Under the pieces are notes generated by a model. That model did not search any database. It saw only the letters and a program-made list of their open reading frames with translations, and was not told where the DNA came from. Below are positions 22,589-31,351 of a DNA stretch of 33,905 bases, in pieces. The stretch comes from an uncultured Clostridia bacterium. GTDB lineage: Bacteria; Bacillota; Clostridia; Christensenellales; CAG-314. The stretch's first letter is position 1. Each line of letters begins with the position of its first letter. The stretch is taken from the NCBI GenBank assembly GCA_947630425.1, contig CANRHN010000001.1, positions 90,567 through 124,471 of the forward strand. The letters run 5' to 3'. The position numbers and the translations under genes were made by a program.

Positions 22589-24459
22589 AACTGATTTCGG
22601 CAAACATAGTCTCCTTCGGAAAACTTCAAAACGTGCAAGTGCCCTTTAACCGCGGTCTGAATGTTTTCAAACAAAAGAACGGTTACGGAAAAACCACCGT
22701 GGCAAACTTTGTTCGCGCCATGCTTTACGGGTTCGGTTACAACCGTGTCAAGGGCGCAACTGACGCGTCGCATTGGCAACCGTGGAACAGCAACGATCGG
22801 TTCGGCGGAAGCCTAACCGTGGAGCATAACGGACAGGAGTACCGCATAGAACGCTTTTTCGGCGCGACGGCGCGTAGCGAAACTTGTCACGTTTTCAACA
22901 ACAAAACGGGCGCAGAGCAGCATTGGAAGCTTTCGCCCGGCGAAACAATGTTGGGGCTTACCGCCGAAAGCTACGACCGTTCGGCTTACTTTCCGCAGGA
23001 AGCGGTGGAGCTTGGTTCAAACGACAATCTGGACGCACGGCTTGCCAATTTGGTGCAGAACAGCGCGGAGGACTACGACAAAGTACAGGACAAATTGCGC
23101 GCCTACAAAAAGAATTTGCGCTACGAAAAGGGCGTCGGCGGACAGATCGCCGAATTGGAGCAGAAGCAATACGATCTGGAGCGTCAGCGCGACGCTGCCG
23201 CGCGAGCAAAACGGCGTAGCGACGAGATAGCCGACGAATTGGAGCGCATTGCCGTACAAAAAAACGAGATTGTAACCAAGCAGGCGGAGTTGAATGAACG
23301 TTCGCAGCAACTTCAGCGCAGAATTTTGCAGGCGCAGCCCACCGACGAGGAAAAAGTGGCGCGTGAGCGCTTGCAGACCGTCACCGAACGACTGAGCGCA
23401 ATTCCGTCGGAATTCGAGGAGGACTACTCGCATTGCGAGGAGATTTTCCGACAGATGGAGGCGACGCCCGCTCCGTCGGAGCGCAAACCGAAACGCCCCG
23501 CTTGGCTGTTCGGCATTGCGGCGGCGTTGCTTGCCGCGGTGGGAGTGACGATGGCGGTGTTGAGCGCGGTTGACTTGTTGCCTGTTGCGTTGGGCGTGGC
23601 TGCCGGCGCGGTCGCGGTGATAGCCGGCGTCGTGTGCGTATGCGTGTGCGCGGCGAAAGCAAAGTCCTCGCCTGTCGTGGACGCGCGCCAACCGTTGCAA
23701 AACGAGTATCTTAACGTTGCGGGCAAATACGTGTTTGCCGATGGAAGTCTGAACGACGTTCGCCGCGCTCTTTGGGAAAAGTATTCCGCCTACAAAAGCG
23801 ATCTCGGGTTGCGGGACGCGCTCAAAGAGATGGTGAACAAACCTCGCGAAAGCGCGGAAAGTTGGGAGCAAAAACTGTCGGAAGTTACCAGCGAAAAGAA
23901 CGACGTCGAGGCGCGCGGCAATGCGTTGCTTCTTGAACAGGCGCGTCTGGAAGAGGAACGCAAGACGCTTCGCGTGGATACGGTGGAATTCGAGGACCGT
24001 TTGCTGAGCGTTCGCGAACAGCGCGACGCGGCAGAGTACCGTTACCGCGTGGCGGACGTCGCCTCTCAATTGCTTGCTCGGGCAAAAGAAAACCTTTCGG
24101 GTAGTTACTTGCCCCGATTGTGCGCAAGAACGTCCGAATTGCTCGGCGAAGTTTCCGCAACGCCGCTCGAGGTGACTTTGGACCGCAACTTTACCGTCAG
24201 TCTGCGTGAAAACGGCGTCACCAAGCCTCTTGGAGAATTCAGCCGCGGTCTGCGCGAAAACACCCTGCTGTGCTTCCGCGTTGCGCTTTCGGAACTGCTC
24301 TATGACGGCGAAATTCCCTTTTTGATTGTGGACGACGCATTTGTCAACTTTGACGAAAACAATTTTGTTCGGGCGACCGAACTGTTAAAAAGGCTTTCTA
24401 CCCGTGCGCAGGTGGTGTACTTTACCTGCCACGACCGCATGGGCAAGCTCAACAACTAA
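22585..24459 (+). CDS. SbcC/YhaN-like SMC-type ATPase with membrane segments
   Basis: 624 residues, short for SbcC (~1000) but near the YhaN type. It has an N-terminal ATPase half with Walker A NGYGKTT (32-38), a coiled coil (~170-270), two hydrophobic segments (~305-355), a second coiled coil (~400-490) and a C-terminal half. That half holds the signature FSRGLREN and Walker B FLIVDDAFVNFD. The two hydrophobic helices in the middle of the coiled coil are typical of YhaN and suggest membrane attachment. Partner of the preceding nuclease. The transketolase genes follow after 25 bases, so they are probably co-transcribed. Confidence 0.92.
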   Translation: MKLISANIVSFGKLQNVQVPFNRGLNVFKQKNGYGKTTVANFVRAMLYGFGYNRVKGATDASHWQPWNSNDRFGGSLTVEHNGQEYRIERFFGATARSETCHVFNNKTGAEQHWKLSPGETMLGLTAESYDRSAYFPQEAVELGSNDNLDARLANLVQNSAEDYDKVQDKLRAYKKNLRYEKGVGGQIAELEQKQYDLERQRDAAARAKRRSDEIADELERIAVQKNEIVTKQAELNERSQQLQRRILQAQPTDEEKVARERLQTVTERLSAIPSEFEEDYSHCEEIFRQMEATPAPSERKPKRPAWLFGIAAALLAAVGVTMAVLSAVDLLPVALGVAAGAVAVIAGVVCVCVCAAKAKSSPVVDARQPLQNEYLNVAGKYVFADGSLNDVRRALWEKYSAYKSDLGLRDALKEMVNKPRESAESWEQKLSEVTSEKNDVEARGNALLLEQARLEEERKTLRVDTVEFEDRLLSVREQRDAAEYRYRVADVASQLLARAKENLSGSYLPRLCARTSELLGEVSATPLEVTLDRNFTVSLRENGVTKPLGEFSRGLRENTLLCFRVALSELLYDGEIPFLIVDDAFVNFDENNFVRATELLKRLSTRAQVVYFTCHDRMGKLNN

Positions 24460-24484
24460 ACTTATTTTTTGTGAGGTAACAAAA

Positions 24485-25291
24485 ATGGATGTAGTTCAAT
24501 TCAGCAAAGAAATCAGGCGTCAAACGCTTCGATGCCTTCATTCGCAGGGGTCGGGGCACGTTGGCGGCAGTCTTTCCATAGTGGACGTGTTGGCGGTGCT
24601 GTACTCCAAACACATGCACGTAGACCCAAAACAGCCCAAAATGGCAGACAGGGATCGTTTGGTGTTGAGCAAGGGACATGCAGGACCCGCCCTTTACGCA
24701 ACGCTTGCGCTCAAGGGATTTTTCCCCGAAGAGTGGTTGGACACTCTCAACAAGTTGGGAACGCGTTTGCCGAGCCACGTCAACGTCAATCTCACCCCCG
24801 GCGTAGACATGACGGCGGGCAGCCTCGGTCAAGGATTGTCCTGCGCGTGCGGTTTGGCTCTTGCCAACAGGCTGAAGGGCGTCAAAAGATACGTCTACGT
24901 AATCACGGGAGACGGAGAGCTGCAGGAAGGACAAAATTGGGAGGGCGCAATGTTCGCCGCCCAAAAGCAGTTGGATCGCCTCATTGTGTTGGTTGACAGC
25001 AACAAGCTGCAAATAGACGGCGCAACAAAGGACGTCATCAACGTAGAGGACATTTGCGCCAAGTTTGCTTCCTTCGGCTTTGACGCGCAACGCGTAAACG
25101 GACACGACTTTGACGCCTTGGACCAAGCGATCACGGCGGCAAAATCCGCGCAAAACGGCAAGCCGCAATGTATTGTAATGGATACCGTCAAGGGCAAGGG
25201 CGTTGACTTTTACGAGGCAATGGGCGCAGGCGTACACAGCACAACGGTAACGGACGAACAGTATGCCGCGGCGTTGGAAGAATTGAAGTGA
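24485..25291 (+). CDS. Transketolase, N-terminal (thiamine diphosphate-binding) subunit
   Basis: 268 residues from the ATG at 24485, with GAGGT 7 bases upstream; the frame is open further upstream but inside the SbcC-like gene. It holds GSGHVGGSLS (22-31), SKGHAGPALYA (62-72) and the thiamine diphosphate and metal motif starting GDGELQEGQNW (142-152) with Asn173. This is half of a split transketolase, as found in many anaerobes and archaea; the other half follows after 10 bases. It moves two-carbon units between sugar phosphates in the pentose phosphate pathway. Confidence 0.95.
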   Translation: MDVVQFSKEIRRQTLRCLHSQGSGHVGGSLSIVDVLAVLYSKHMHVDPKQPKMADRDRLVLSKGHAGPALYATLALKGFFPEEWLDTLNKLGTRLPSHVNVNLTPGVDMTAGSLGQGLSCACGLALANRLKGVKRYVYVITGDGELQEGQNWEGAMFAAQKQLDRLIVLVDSNKLQIDGATKDVINVEDICAKFASFGFDAQRVNGHDFDALDQAITAAKSAQNGKPQCIVMDTVKGKGVDFYEAMGAGVHSTTVTDEQYAAALEELK

Positions 25292-25301
25292 GGGAAAAAC
25301 T

Positions 25302-26228
25302 ATGGAATTGAGAAAAGAATATGTAAACGAGCTTGCCCGTTTGATGAGAGAAAATGACAAAATTGTGGTTTTGGACGCGGATTTGGCAGGCGCAGGCGGC
25401 ACAAAACCCTTGTACAAGGAATTTCCCGACAGGTGCATAGACGTTGGCATAGCCGAAGCAAACATGGCTTGCATTGCCGCGGGTCTTGCCGCCGAAGGCT
25501 TTGTGCCGTTTATACACAGCTTTGTTCCCTTTGTGGCGCGCAGGGCGTTGGATCAGATTGCCGTTTCCGTGTGCTATTCCGAACAAAACGTGCGGATTGT
25601 CGGCTTCGATCCGGGGGTTCACACAACATCAAACGGCGGCACTCACATGAGCTTTGAGGACATCGCCACCATGCGCGCATTTTGCAACATTGCCGTGTTG
25701 GACGTGGTGGACGGAGTACAGTTGAGAAAGGCGTTGCCCTACATCGTCGAACACAAAGGACCGTTGTATATGCGTTTTGTGCGCAAGCAAACGGACGAGC
25801 TGTTTGACGAGAGCTATCAATTCCGTTTCGGCAAGGCGGACAAGCTGGCTGACGGCGACGATTTGACCATTGTGGCAAGCGGCACAATGCTTTTTGACGC
25901 GTTGGAAGCGACAAAAAGGCTTCAGGGCGAGGGTTACTCGGTGGATCTGCTCGGAATACACACCGTCAAACCGTTGGACGAAGAGGCAATCGTTGCCTCC
26001 GCGCGTAAAACAGGGAGGGTGCTGACGGCGGAAAATCACAGTATACACGGCGGACTTTACGGGGCGGTGACGGAGGTTTTGTCGGCGCGTTGTCCCACGT
26101 TGTGCGACGCGGTTGCTGTGCGCGACAAGCTTACGCAGGTGGGCAGCCTTAACGATCTCAAGCGCGACTACGGCTTGACCGCCGACGACATTTATGTTCG
26201 CGCAAAAAAGTTGCTTGCCACCAAGTAA
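25302..26228 (+). CDS. Transketolase, C-terminal (pyrimidine-binding) subunit
   Basis: 308 residues, GAGGG site. It contains the catalytic-type glutamate Glu52 in DVGIAEANM, the pyrimidine-binding fold (GLAAEGFVPFIHSF, then GGTHMSFEDIATMRA) and the C-terminal transketolase domain (~180-305, with LTAENHSIHGGL). Together with the preceding subunit it completes one enzyme. The pair may supply pentoses when the cell lacks the oxidative branch. Confidence 0.95.
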   Translation: MELRKEYVNELARLMRENDKIVVLDADLAGAGGTKPLYKEFPDRCIDVGIAEANMACIAAGLAAEGFVPFIHSFVPFVARRALDQIAVSVCYSEQNVRIVGFDPGVHTTSNGGTHMSFEDIATMRAFCNIAVLDVVDGVQLRKALPYIVEHKGPLYMRFVRKQTDELFDESYQFRFGKADKLADGDDLTIVASGTMLFDALEATKRLQGEGYSVDLLGIHTVKPLDEEAIVASARKTGRVLTAENHSIHGGLYGAVTEVLSARCPTLCDAVAVRDKLTQVGSLNDLKRDYGLTADDIYVRAKKLLATK

Positions 26229-26291
26229 AAATCACAATTTTTGCGGCGTTTCCGTTGAAAACGCCGCAGACTATTTTAAGGTAATATCGAC

Positions 26292-26341
26292 AAAAAAGGG
26301 CAAAAAAACGTTGGTTTTTATGCCTTTTTTTGTTGGTTTCG
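26292..26341 (+). terminator. Terminator of the transketolase operon
   Basis: An imperfect A-rich/T-rich stem (aaaaaaggg near 26292 with gcctttttt near 26332, inner aaaaa/ttttt) ends in a run of T. Weak in GC, but it is the best T-tract after the transketolase stop. Confidence 0.5.
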
Positions 26342-26450
26342 GAAGAATTTTACGTAAAGCCTTTTTTGCGGCGGCGTTGTCCCTTTTTTGAGCGACAATG
26401 ACAAATTTCGCCAATTTGTAATCCAACTTGTTATAAATACGTTGCGGCGA

Positions 26451-26459
26451 TGATATAAT
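26451..26459 (+). promoter_or_regulatory. Candidate extended -10 promoter of the glycerol operon
   Basis: TGATATAAT: TG plus TATAAT (26454-26459), with TTGTTA at 26428 (spacer 20, long). A second candidate nearer the gene is TTGACA (26504-26509) with TTTAAT (26529-26534), spacer 19. Confidence 0.4.
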
Positions 26460-26577
26460 AAAAACGAACAGAAAACAAAAAATATCATTATTTTTGATAC
26501 CTATTGACAAATCAAGAAAAAAGGTGTTTTTAATTGATGTAACCTAATAAAAATGGAGCAATGCGAGGTGATACAAA

Positions 26578-28005
26578 ATGAATGACGTATTGATCATAGG
26601 GGCAGGCGTAGTGGGATGTTCAATTGCCCGCGAACTGTCCGTATGGAATTTGCGCATAACCGTCGTAGACAAAGAAAACGACGTGGCTATGGGCACAAGC
26701 AAAGCCAATTCCGGAATAGCGCATGCCGGATTCGATGCGCACACAGGCACAAACAAAGCCATTTACAATGTGTTGGGAGCAAAAATGTTGCCCGAGCTTG
26801 CTCGGGAGTTGGACTTCCCCTATCGTCAGAATGGTGCGTTTGTGCTTTGTTTTGATGAGAGCGGACGTCCCAAGCTGCAGGAGCTGCTGGAGCAGGGAAT
26901 ACGCAACGGGGTCCAAGGTCTTTCCATTTTGGAAGGCGATCAGGTTCGCGCAATAGAGCCCAACGTGTCCGACAAGGTTGTCGCCGCCCTCTATGCGGAA
27001 ACGAGCGGCATTGTCAGTCCGTACGAAATGACGATTGCCTATGCGGAAAACGCCGCAGTCAACGGAGTGGAATTTTTGTTAGACAACGAGGTGCGCGGCA
27101 TAAAGCGCGTCGAGTCGGGCTTTGAAGTCACATTGAAGGACAGAACTCTCCTTACCAAAACGGTCATCAACTGCGCGGGAGTGTATGCCGACGCAATTTA
27201 CAATATGGTTTCGGACAAACCGTTGTTTGAGATAGTCGCACGCAAGGGCGAGTACTGCTTGTTAGACAAAAAATGCGGCGGACTTACCGACAAAACGTTG
27301 TTCCAACTTCCCACGGCAATGGGCAAGGGCGTTTTGGTTGCGCCCACGACGCACGGCAACATCATTGTCGGACCAACCGCCGAGGATGTTCCCGACAAAG
27401 ACGACGTAGACACCACCTTTGACGGCTTGAACAAGGCGTTCAACACGGCGTCCGTCAGCGTGCCGAGTCTTGCTCGGCGCAACATCATAACGCAATTTGC
27501 GGGGTTGCGCGCTCACGCTGACGTAAACGACTTTGTTATCGGCGAAAGCGATGTGCCCTGCTTTTACAATGTTGCGGGCATCGAATCTCCGGGGTTGACA
27601 TCTGCGCCCGCAATAGCTGTGGACGTAGCCAAGGCGGTTGCCGAAAAGCTGCATGCCGTCAAAAAGGACAACTTTGTTGCAAAACGCAAGGGTATTCCTT
27701 GCTTTGCCAAGATGAGCGACAGCGAACGTCAACAGCTCATTGCCACCAATCCGCTTTACGGCAGAATTGTTTGCCGTTGCGAAAACGTCACCGAGGGGGA
27801 AATTGTCGATAGTATTCGTCGTCCCGTTGGCGCGCGCGATCTTGACGGCGTAAAACGTCGCACGCGTGCGGGCATGGGGCGTTGTCAAATGGGATTTTGC
27901 ACTCCGCGCGTTATGGAAATACTGTGCCGCGAGCTGGGCATGGAAATGACGGAAATCACCAAATGCGGCAAAGGCAGCCACATTGTGGTGGGGAGGACAG
28001 AATGA
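26578..28005 (+). CDS. GlpA/GlpO-like FAD-dependent glycerol-3-phosphate dehydrogenase with [2Fe-2S] domain
   Basis: 475 residues, GAGGTGAT site. FAD-binding GAGVVG (8-13) starts the DAO fold (~3-365). The C-terminus is a BFD-like [2Fe-2S] domain with Cys399, Cys401, Cys436 and Cys441. This matches anaerobic glycerol-3-phosphate dehydrogenase subunit A in outline; glpK in the same operon supports the substrate. The stop overlaps the next start (ATGA). The protein would oxidise glycerol-3-phosphate to dihydroxyacetone phosphate and pass electrons to the next subunit. Confidence 0.9.
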   Translation: MNDVLIIGAGVVGCSIARELSVWNLRITVVDKENDVAMGTSKANSGIAHAGFDAHTGTNKAIYNVLGAKMLPELARELDFPYRQNGAFVLCFDESGRPKLQELLEQGIRNGVQGLSILEGDQVRAIEPNVSDKVVAALYAETSGIVSPYEMTIAYAENAAVNGVEFLLDNEVRGIKRVESGFEVTLKDRTLLTKTVINCAGVYADAIYNMVSDKPLFEIVARKGEYCLLDKKCGGLTDKTLFQLPTAMGKGVLVAPTTHGNIIVGPTAEDVPDKDDVDTTFDGLNKAFNTASVSVPSLARRNIITQFAGLRAHADVNDFVIGESDVPCFYNVAGIESPGLTSAPAIAVDVAKAVAEKLHAVKKDNFVAKRKGIPCFAKMSDSERQQLIATNPLYGRIVCRCENVTEGEIVDSIRRPVGARDLDGVKRRTRAGMGRCQMGFCTPRVMEILCRELGMEMTEITKCGKGSHIVVGRTE

Positions 28006-29270
28006 CTTACAGAAACATAGTGATAGTCGGCGGCGGTCCGGCAGGTCTTGCGGCGGCAACTGCGGCATACGACGCGGGCGAAAGAGACATTGTTATTTTG
28101 GAACGTGAGGAAATGCTCGGCGGCATACTCAATCAGTGCATTCACAACGGTTTCGGGCTGCACACCTTTAAGGAAGAATTGACGGGACCGGAATATGCCG
28201 CGCGTTTTGAACAATTGGTGTACGACCGCGGCATAGAGTACCGCTTGGGCAGCACCGTCATCAACGTTTCCGCCGACAAGGTGGTAACATACGTCAGCGA
28301 AAAGGAAGGCTTGCAAAAGATAAGCGCCAAGGCAATTGTTTTGACTTGCGGTTGTCGTGAACGTCCTCGCGGCGGCATAAACATCGCGGGAGCGCGCGCG
28401 GCAGGCATTTTTTCCGCAGGAACGGCGCAAAAGCTGGTCAACATAGACGGTTACATGCCCGGCAAAGAGGTTGTCATTTTGGGCAGCGGCGACATAGGTC
28501 TCATCATGGCGCGCCGCATGACGTTCGAGGGCGCAAAAGTCAAGGCTGTGGTGGAGCTTATGCCCTACTCGTCGGGACTTAACCGTAACATTGTACAATG
28601 CCTTAACGACTTTAACATACCTTTGATGTTCAGCCACACGGTGGTGGATATCAAGGCTACCGACGGCAGAGTGTCCTCGGTGGTGATAGCGGCAGTAGAC
28701 GAACGTTTGCAACCTGTCATGTCTACCGCGCAGGAAATCACATGCGACACGTTGTTGCTTTCGGTGGGACTTTTGCCGGAAAACGAGCTTGCCGGTTACG
28801 CCAACGTTCAGCTCAGCCCCGTCACCAACGGCGCGGTAGTGGACGACCAGATGATGACGGACGTAGAGGGCATTTTTGAGTGCGGAAATGTTTTACACGT
28901 ACACGACCTTGTGGACTACGTAAGCGAGGAAGCCACCCACGCGGGCAAGTGCGCCGCCGCATACGTCAAAAACGGCAACACAGCCACGGAGTATGTGCCC
29001 ACATGCGGTACAAACGGCGTCAGGTACGTTGTTCCGCAAAAAATTCGCAAAGACGACAATTACGAGCAAATCAGCTTGCGCATGCGCGTGGCAAACGCTT
29101 TTCGTAACGTGGAGCTTGCGGTGTTGTTGGACGGAGAAAAAATCGTTTCCCGTCGCCGTCCGATAGTTACCCCCGGCGAAATGGAAACGGTTGTTTTGAA
29201 CAGCGAATTGGTAAAACGCGTAAAACAAGGCGGCAAGCTGGAAGTCACCTTGCTTGGAGGTACAAAGTAA
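28002..29270 (+). CDS. FAD/NAD-dependent oxidoreductase, glycerol-3-phosphate operon
   Basis: 422 residues from the ATG at 28002 (GGGAGG upstream); the longer frame to 27882 lies inside the previous gene. It shows VGGGPAG (9-15), the second nucleotide-binding motif VVILGSGDIG and CGCRERPRG. The fold is a pyridine nucleotide-disulphide oxidoreductase of the type found beside GlpA-like and DUF1667 proteins in Clostridia. It probably links the first enzyme to NAD(H) or another carrier. Confidence 0.9.
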   Translation: MTYRNIVIVGGGPAGLAAATAAYDAGERDIVILEREEMLGGILNQCIHNGFGLHTFKEELTGPEYAARFEQLVYDRGIEYRLGSTVINVSADKVVTYVSEKEGLQKISAKAIVLTCGCRERPRGGINIAGARAAGIFSAGTAQKLVNIDGYMPGKEVVILGSGDIGLIMARRMTFEGAKVKAVVELMPYSSGLNRNIVQCLNDFNIPLMFSHTVVDIKATDGRVSSVVIAAVDERLQPVMSTAQEITCDTLLLSVGLLPENELAGYANVQLSPVTNGAVVDDQMMTDVEGIFECGNVLHVHDLVDYVSEEATHAGKCAAAYVKNGNTATEYVPTCGTNGVRYVVPQKIRKDDNYEQISLRMRVANAFRNVELAVLLDGEKIVSRRRPIVTPGEMETVVLNSELVKRVKQGGKLEVTLLGGTK

Positions 29271-29271
29271 A

Positions 29272-29634
29272 ATGGTAAAACAACTTATATGTATAAACTG
29301 TCCTTTGGGTTGTCACCTCGAAGTGGACGACTCGGACAAAGAAAACATCAAGGTTACGGGCAACACTTGCCCTCGCGGCAAGGTCTATGCCATCAGCGAA
29401 GTTACCGCGCCAAAGCGTGTGGTTACAGGTTCTGTGCCCGTGGCAAACGGCGACGTTTTGCGCGTGTCCGTAAAAACCGCCTCGCCCATACCTAAAGAGA
29501 AAATATTCGACTGTCTCCGCGAAATCAAAGCTACGCGCGCCGTTGCGCCCGTGCATATAGGAGACGTGATTTGCTCCAACGTGTGCAACACGGGAGTAGA
29601 CGTCGTTGCCACGCGCAACGCCAACAAAATTTGA
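29272..29634 (+). CDS. DUF1667 iron-sulphur-type protein
   Basis: 120 residues from the ATG at 29272 (GGAGGT upstream). Cysteines sit as C7-x2-C10-P-x2-C14 and C33-PRG, the pattern of a 4Fe-4S site like that at the N-terminus of molybdopterin oxidoreductases. A second set is in [15 protein letters not shown]1667 proteins occur with the two flavoproteins above and are thought to carry electrons. It is the third subunit of this operon, 7 bases before glpK. Confidence 0.92.
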   Translation: MVKQLICINCPLGCHLEVDDSDKENIKVTGNTCPRGKVYAISEVTAPKRVVTGSVPVANGDVLRVSVKTASPIPKEKIFDCLREIKATRAVAPVHIGDVICSNVCNTGVDVVATRNANKI

Positions 29635-29641
29635 GGTGGAA

Positions 29642-31123
29642 ATGAAGTACGTACTTGCACTCGATCAAGGAACGACAAGTTCTCGCGCGATAGTTTTCGA
29701 TCGCCACGGACAAATCATAGGCAGCGCACAGCAGGAATTCAAACAGGTGTACCCTCACACGGGCTGGGTGGAGCATGAACCGCAGGACATTTTGGGTAGT
29801 CAGGTGGGCGTGATCCCCGAGGCGTTGGTGCGCGCGGACGTTTCCATAGAGGACATCGTTGCTATCGGCATCACAAACCAAAGAGAAACGACGATAGTTT
29901 GGGACAAGGACACGGGCAGACCTGTTTACAACGCAATTGTGTGGCAGTGTCGCCGCACCGCGGAGTACTGCGAACAGCTGCGAGCCGACGGCTTGGACAA
30001 GATGATCTACGACAAAACGGGTCTTGTGTTGGACGCATACTTTTCCGCCACCAAAATCAAATGGATCTTAGACAACGTGGAAGGCGCGCGTGAACGCGCC
30101 GAACGCGGAGAACTGCTGTTTGGCACGGTGGATACCTACTTGATGTGGCATCTTTCCAAGGGACGAATTTTCGCCACAGACTATACCAACGCCAGCCGCA
30201 CAATGTTGTTCAACATTCACACGCTTTGTTGGGATGACGATTTGCTCAAGCTGTTCAATGTTCCGCGTTGCATGCTGCCCGAGGTTCGCCCTTCCGGCTA
30301 CAACTACGGCTATGCGGACAGCACGGTGGTGGGAGAAAACATTCCCATTTGCGGCGTTGTGGGCGATCAACAGGCTGCGCTGTTCGGACAGCTTTGCACA
30401 GAACGCGGCTCGATGAAAAACACCTACGGCACAGGCTGCTTTTTGCTGATGAACACGGGCGAAAACCCCGTGCGTTCCAACGGGTTGGTAACAACCTTGG
30501 CGGCAAGCCTTACGGACAAGCCGCAGTACGTTTTGGAAGGCAGCGTGTTTATGGGCGGCGCAATTGTGCAGTGGCTTCGTGACGAAATGCGCATGATACG
30601 CACCGCGTCCGAGACGGAAAAGTACGCTTTGAAGGTTGCCGACACCAACGGAGTGTATCTTATACCCGCCTTTGTGGGCTTGGGTGCGCCTTATTGGGAC
30701 CCCAAAGTGCGCGGTACTGTTTACGGACTGACGCGCGGCACCAAAAAGGAACACTTTATACGCGCGGCATTGGAAGCCATTGCCTATCAGGTGTACGATG
30801 TGGCAAAGGTAATGGAAAGCGACCTTGGCAGCCCCATCACGTCGTTGAACGTGGACGGCGGCGCAAGTGCAAACAACTTTTTGCTGCAATTTCAGGCAGA
30901 CATTTTGCGCACTGACGTGGTTCGCCCCAAGGTGATAGAAACAACCGCGCTCGGCGCATGCTACTTGGCAGGTCTTACGGTAGGCTATTGGCGCGATATC
31001 GACGACATAAAGGTCAACAAGGAAATCGAACGCGTGTTCAAGCCCTCTATGGACGAGGACAAACGCCTCAAACTTGTACAAGGTTGGGATTTGTGCATAG
31101 AGCGAGCACGGTACAAGGCGTAA
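29642..31123 (+). CDS. glpK: Glycerol kinase
   Basis: 493 residues, the usual length, GAGGTGG site, ATG at 29642. The FGGY-kinase fold is clear: [15 protein letters not shown] (6-20), [42 protein letters not shown] and [19 protein letters not shown]. It phosphorylates glycerol to glycerol-3-phosphate, the substrate of the enzymes encoded upstream. The order kinase-after-dehydrogenase is common in Clostridia. Confidence 0.97.
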   Translation: MKYVLALDQGTTSSRAIVFDRHGQIIGSAQQEFKQVYPHTGWVEHEPQDILGSQVGVIPEALVRADVSIEDIVAIGITNQRETTIVWDKDTGRPVYNAIVWQCRRTAEYCEQLRADGLDKMIYDKTGLVLDAYFSATKIKWILDNVEGARERAERGELLFGTVDTYLMWHLSKGRIFATDYTNASRTMLFNIHTLCWDDDLLKLFNVPRCMLPEVRPSGYNYGYADSTVVGENIPICGVVGDQQAALFGQLCTERGSMKNTYGTGCFLLMNTGENPVRSNGLVTTLAASLTDKPQYVLEGSVFMGGAIVQWLRDEMRMIRTASETEKYALKVADTNGVYLIPAFVGLGAPYWDPKVRGTVYGLTRGTKKEHFIRAALEAIAYQVYDVAKVMESDLGSPITSLNVDGGASANNFLLQFQADILRTDVVRPKVIETTALGACYLAGLTVGYWRDIDDIKVNKEIERVFKPSMDEDKRLKLVQGWDLCIERARYKA

Positions 31124-31133
31124 AGCAATGCGC

Positions 31134-31308
31134 GCGCCCGACATTTGAAGGGCGCGGTGTACAACTACAAACTTAAAAATTTTTTCCAAAGACATGGCGC
31201 TGCCCATGGGCAGTTTTCGTTTCCGTCGAAACGAAAACACGTTGCGTTTTAACGGTTGGCGCAGTCATTGCGGTGGAAAACCAAAAATAAACTTCGCATG
31301 ACGAAGTT
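31134..31308 (+). promoter_or_regulatory. Cluster of hairpins between glpK and the hydrolase gene
   Basis: Four inverted repeats in a row: cgcgccc/gggcgcg around 31134-31156, the palindrome ctgcccatgggcag (31200-31213), gttttcgtttc/gaaacgaaaac (31213-31223 with 31228-31238, perfect 11 bp) and aacttcg/cgaagtt (31290-31296 with 31302-31308). The first and third may be transcription terminators of the glp operon, though T-runs are poor; the last lies ~40 bases before the next start and might act in its leader. Confidence 0.45.
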
Positions 31309-31351
31309 GAAATATAAAAACAAAAAAATATTAACAGGAGGTAACTAAAGA

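Larger units (their letters stand above)
26229..26577. other. 349-bp intergenic region before the glycerol operon
   Basis: No gene is seen. It contains a GC-rich hairpin (26242-26251 with 26259-26268, tgcggcgttt/aaacgccgca) without a good T-run, then a T-rich hairpin that looks like the real terminator (26292-26341), and two candidate promoters (26451-26459 and 26504-26534). The rest is AT-rich and without repeats. Confidence 0.7.

Noticed and set aside
30068..31240. 390-codon minus-strand open frame over glpK
   Set aside because: Antisense to a clear glycerol kinase gene; composition is that of a reversed-strand shadow.
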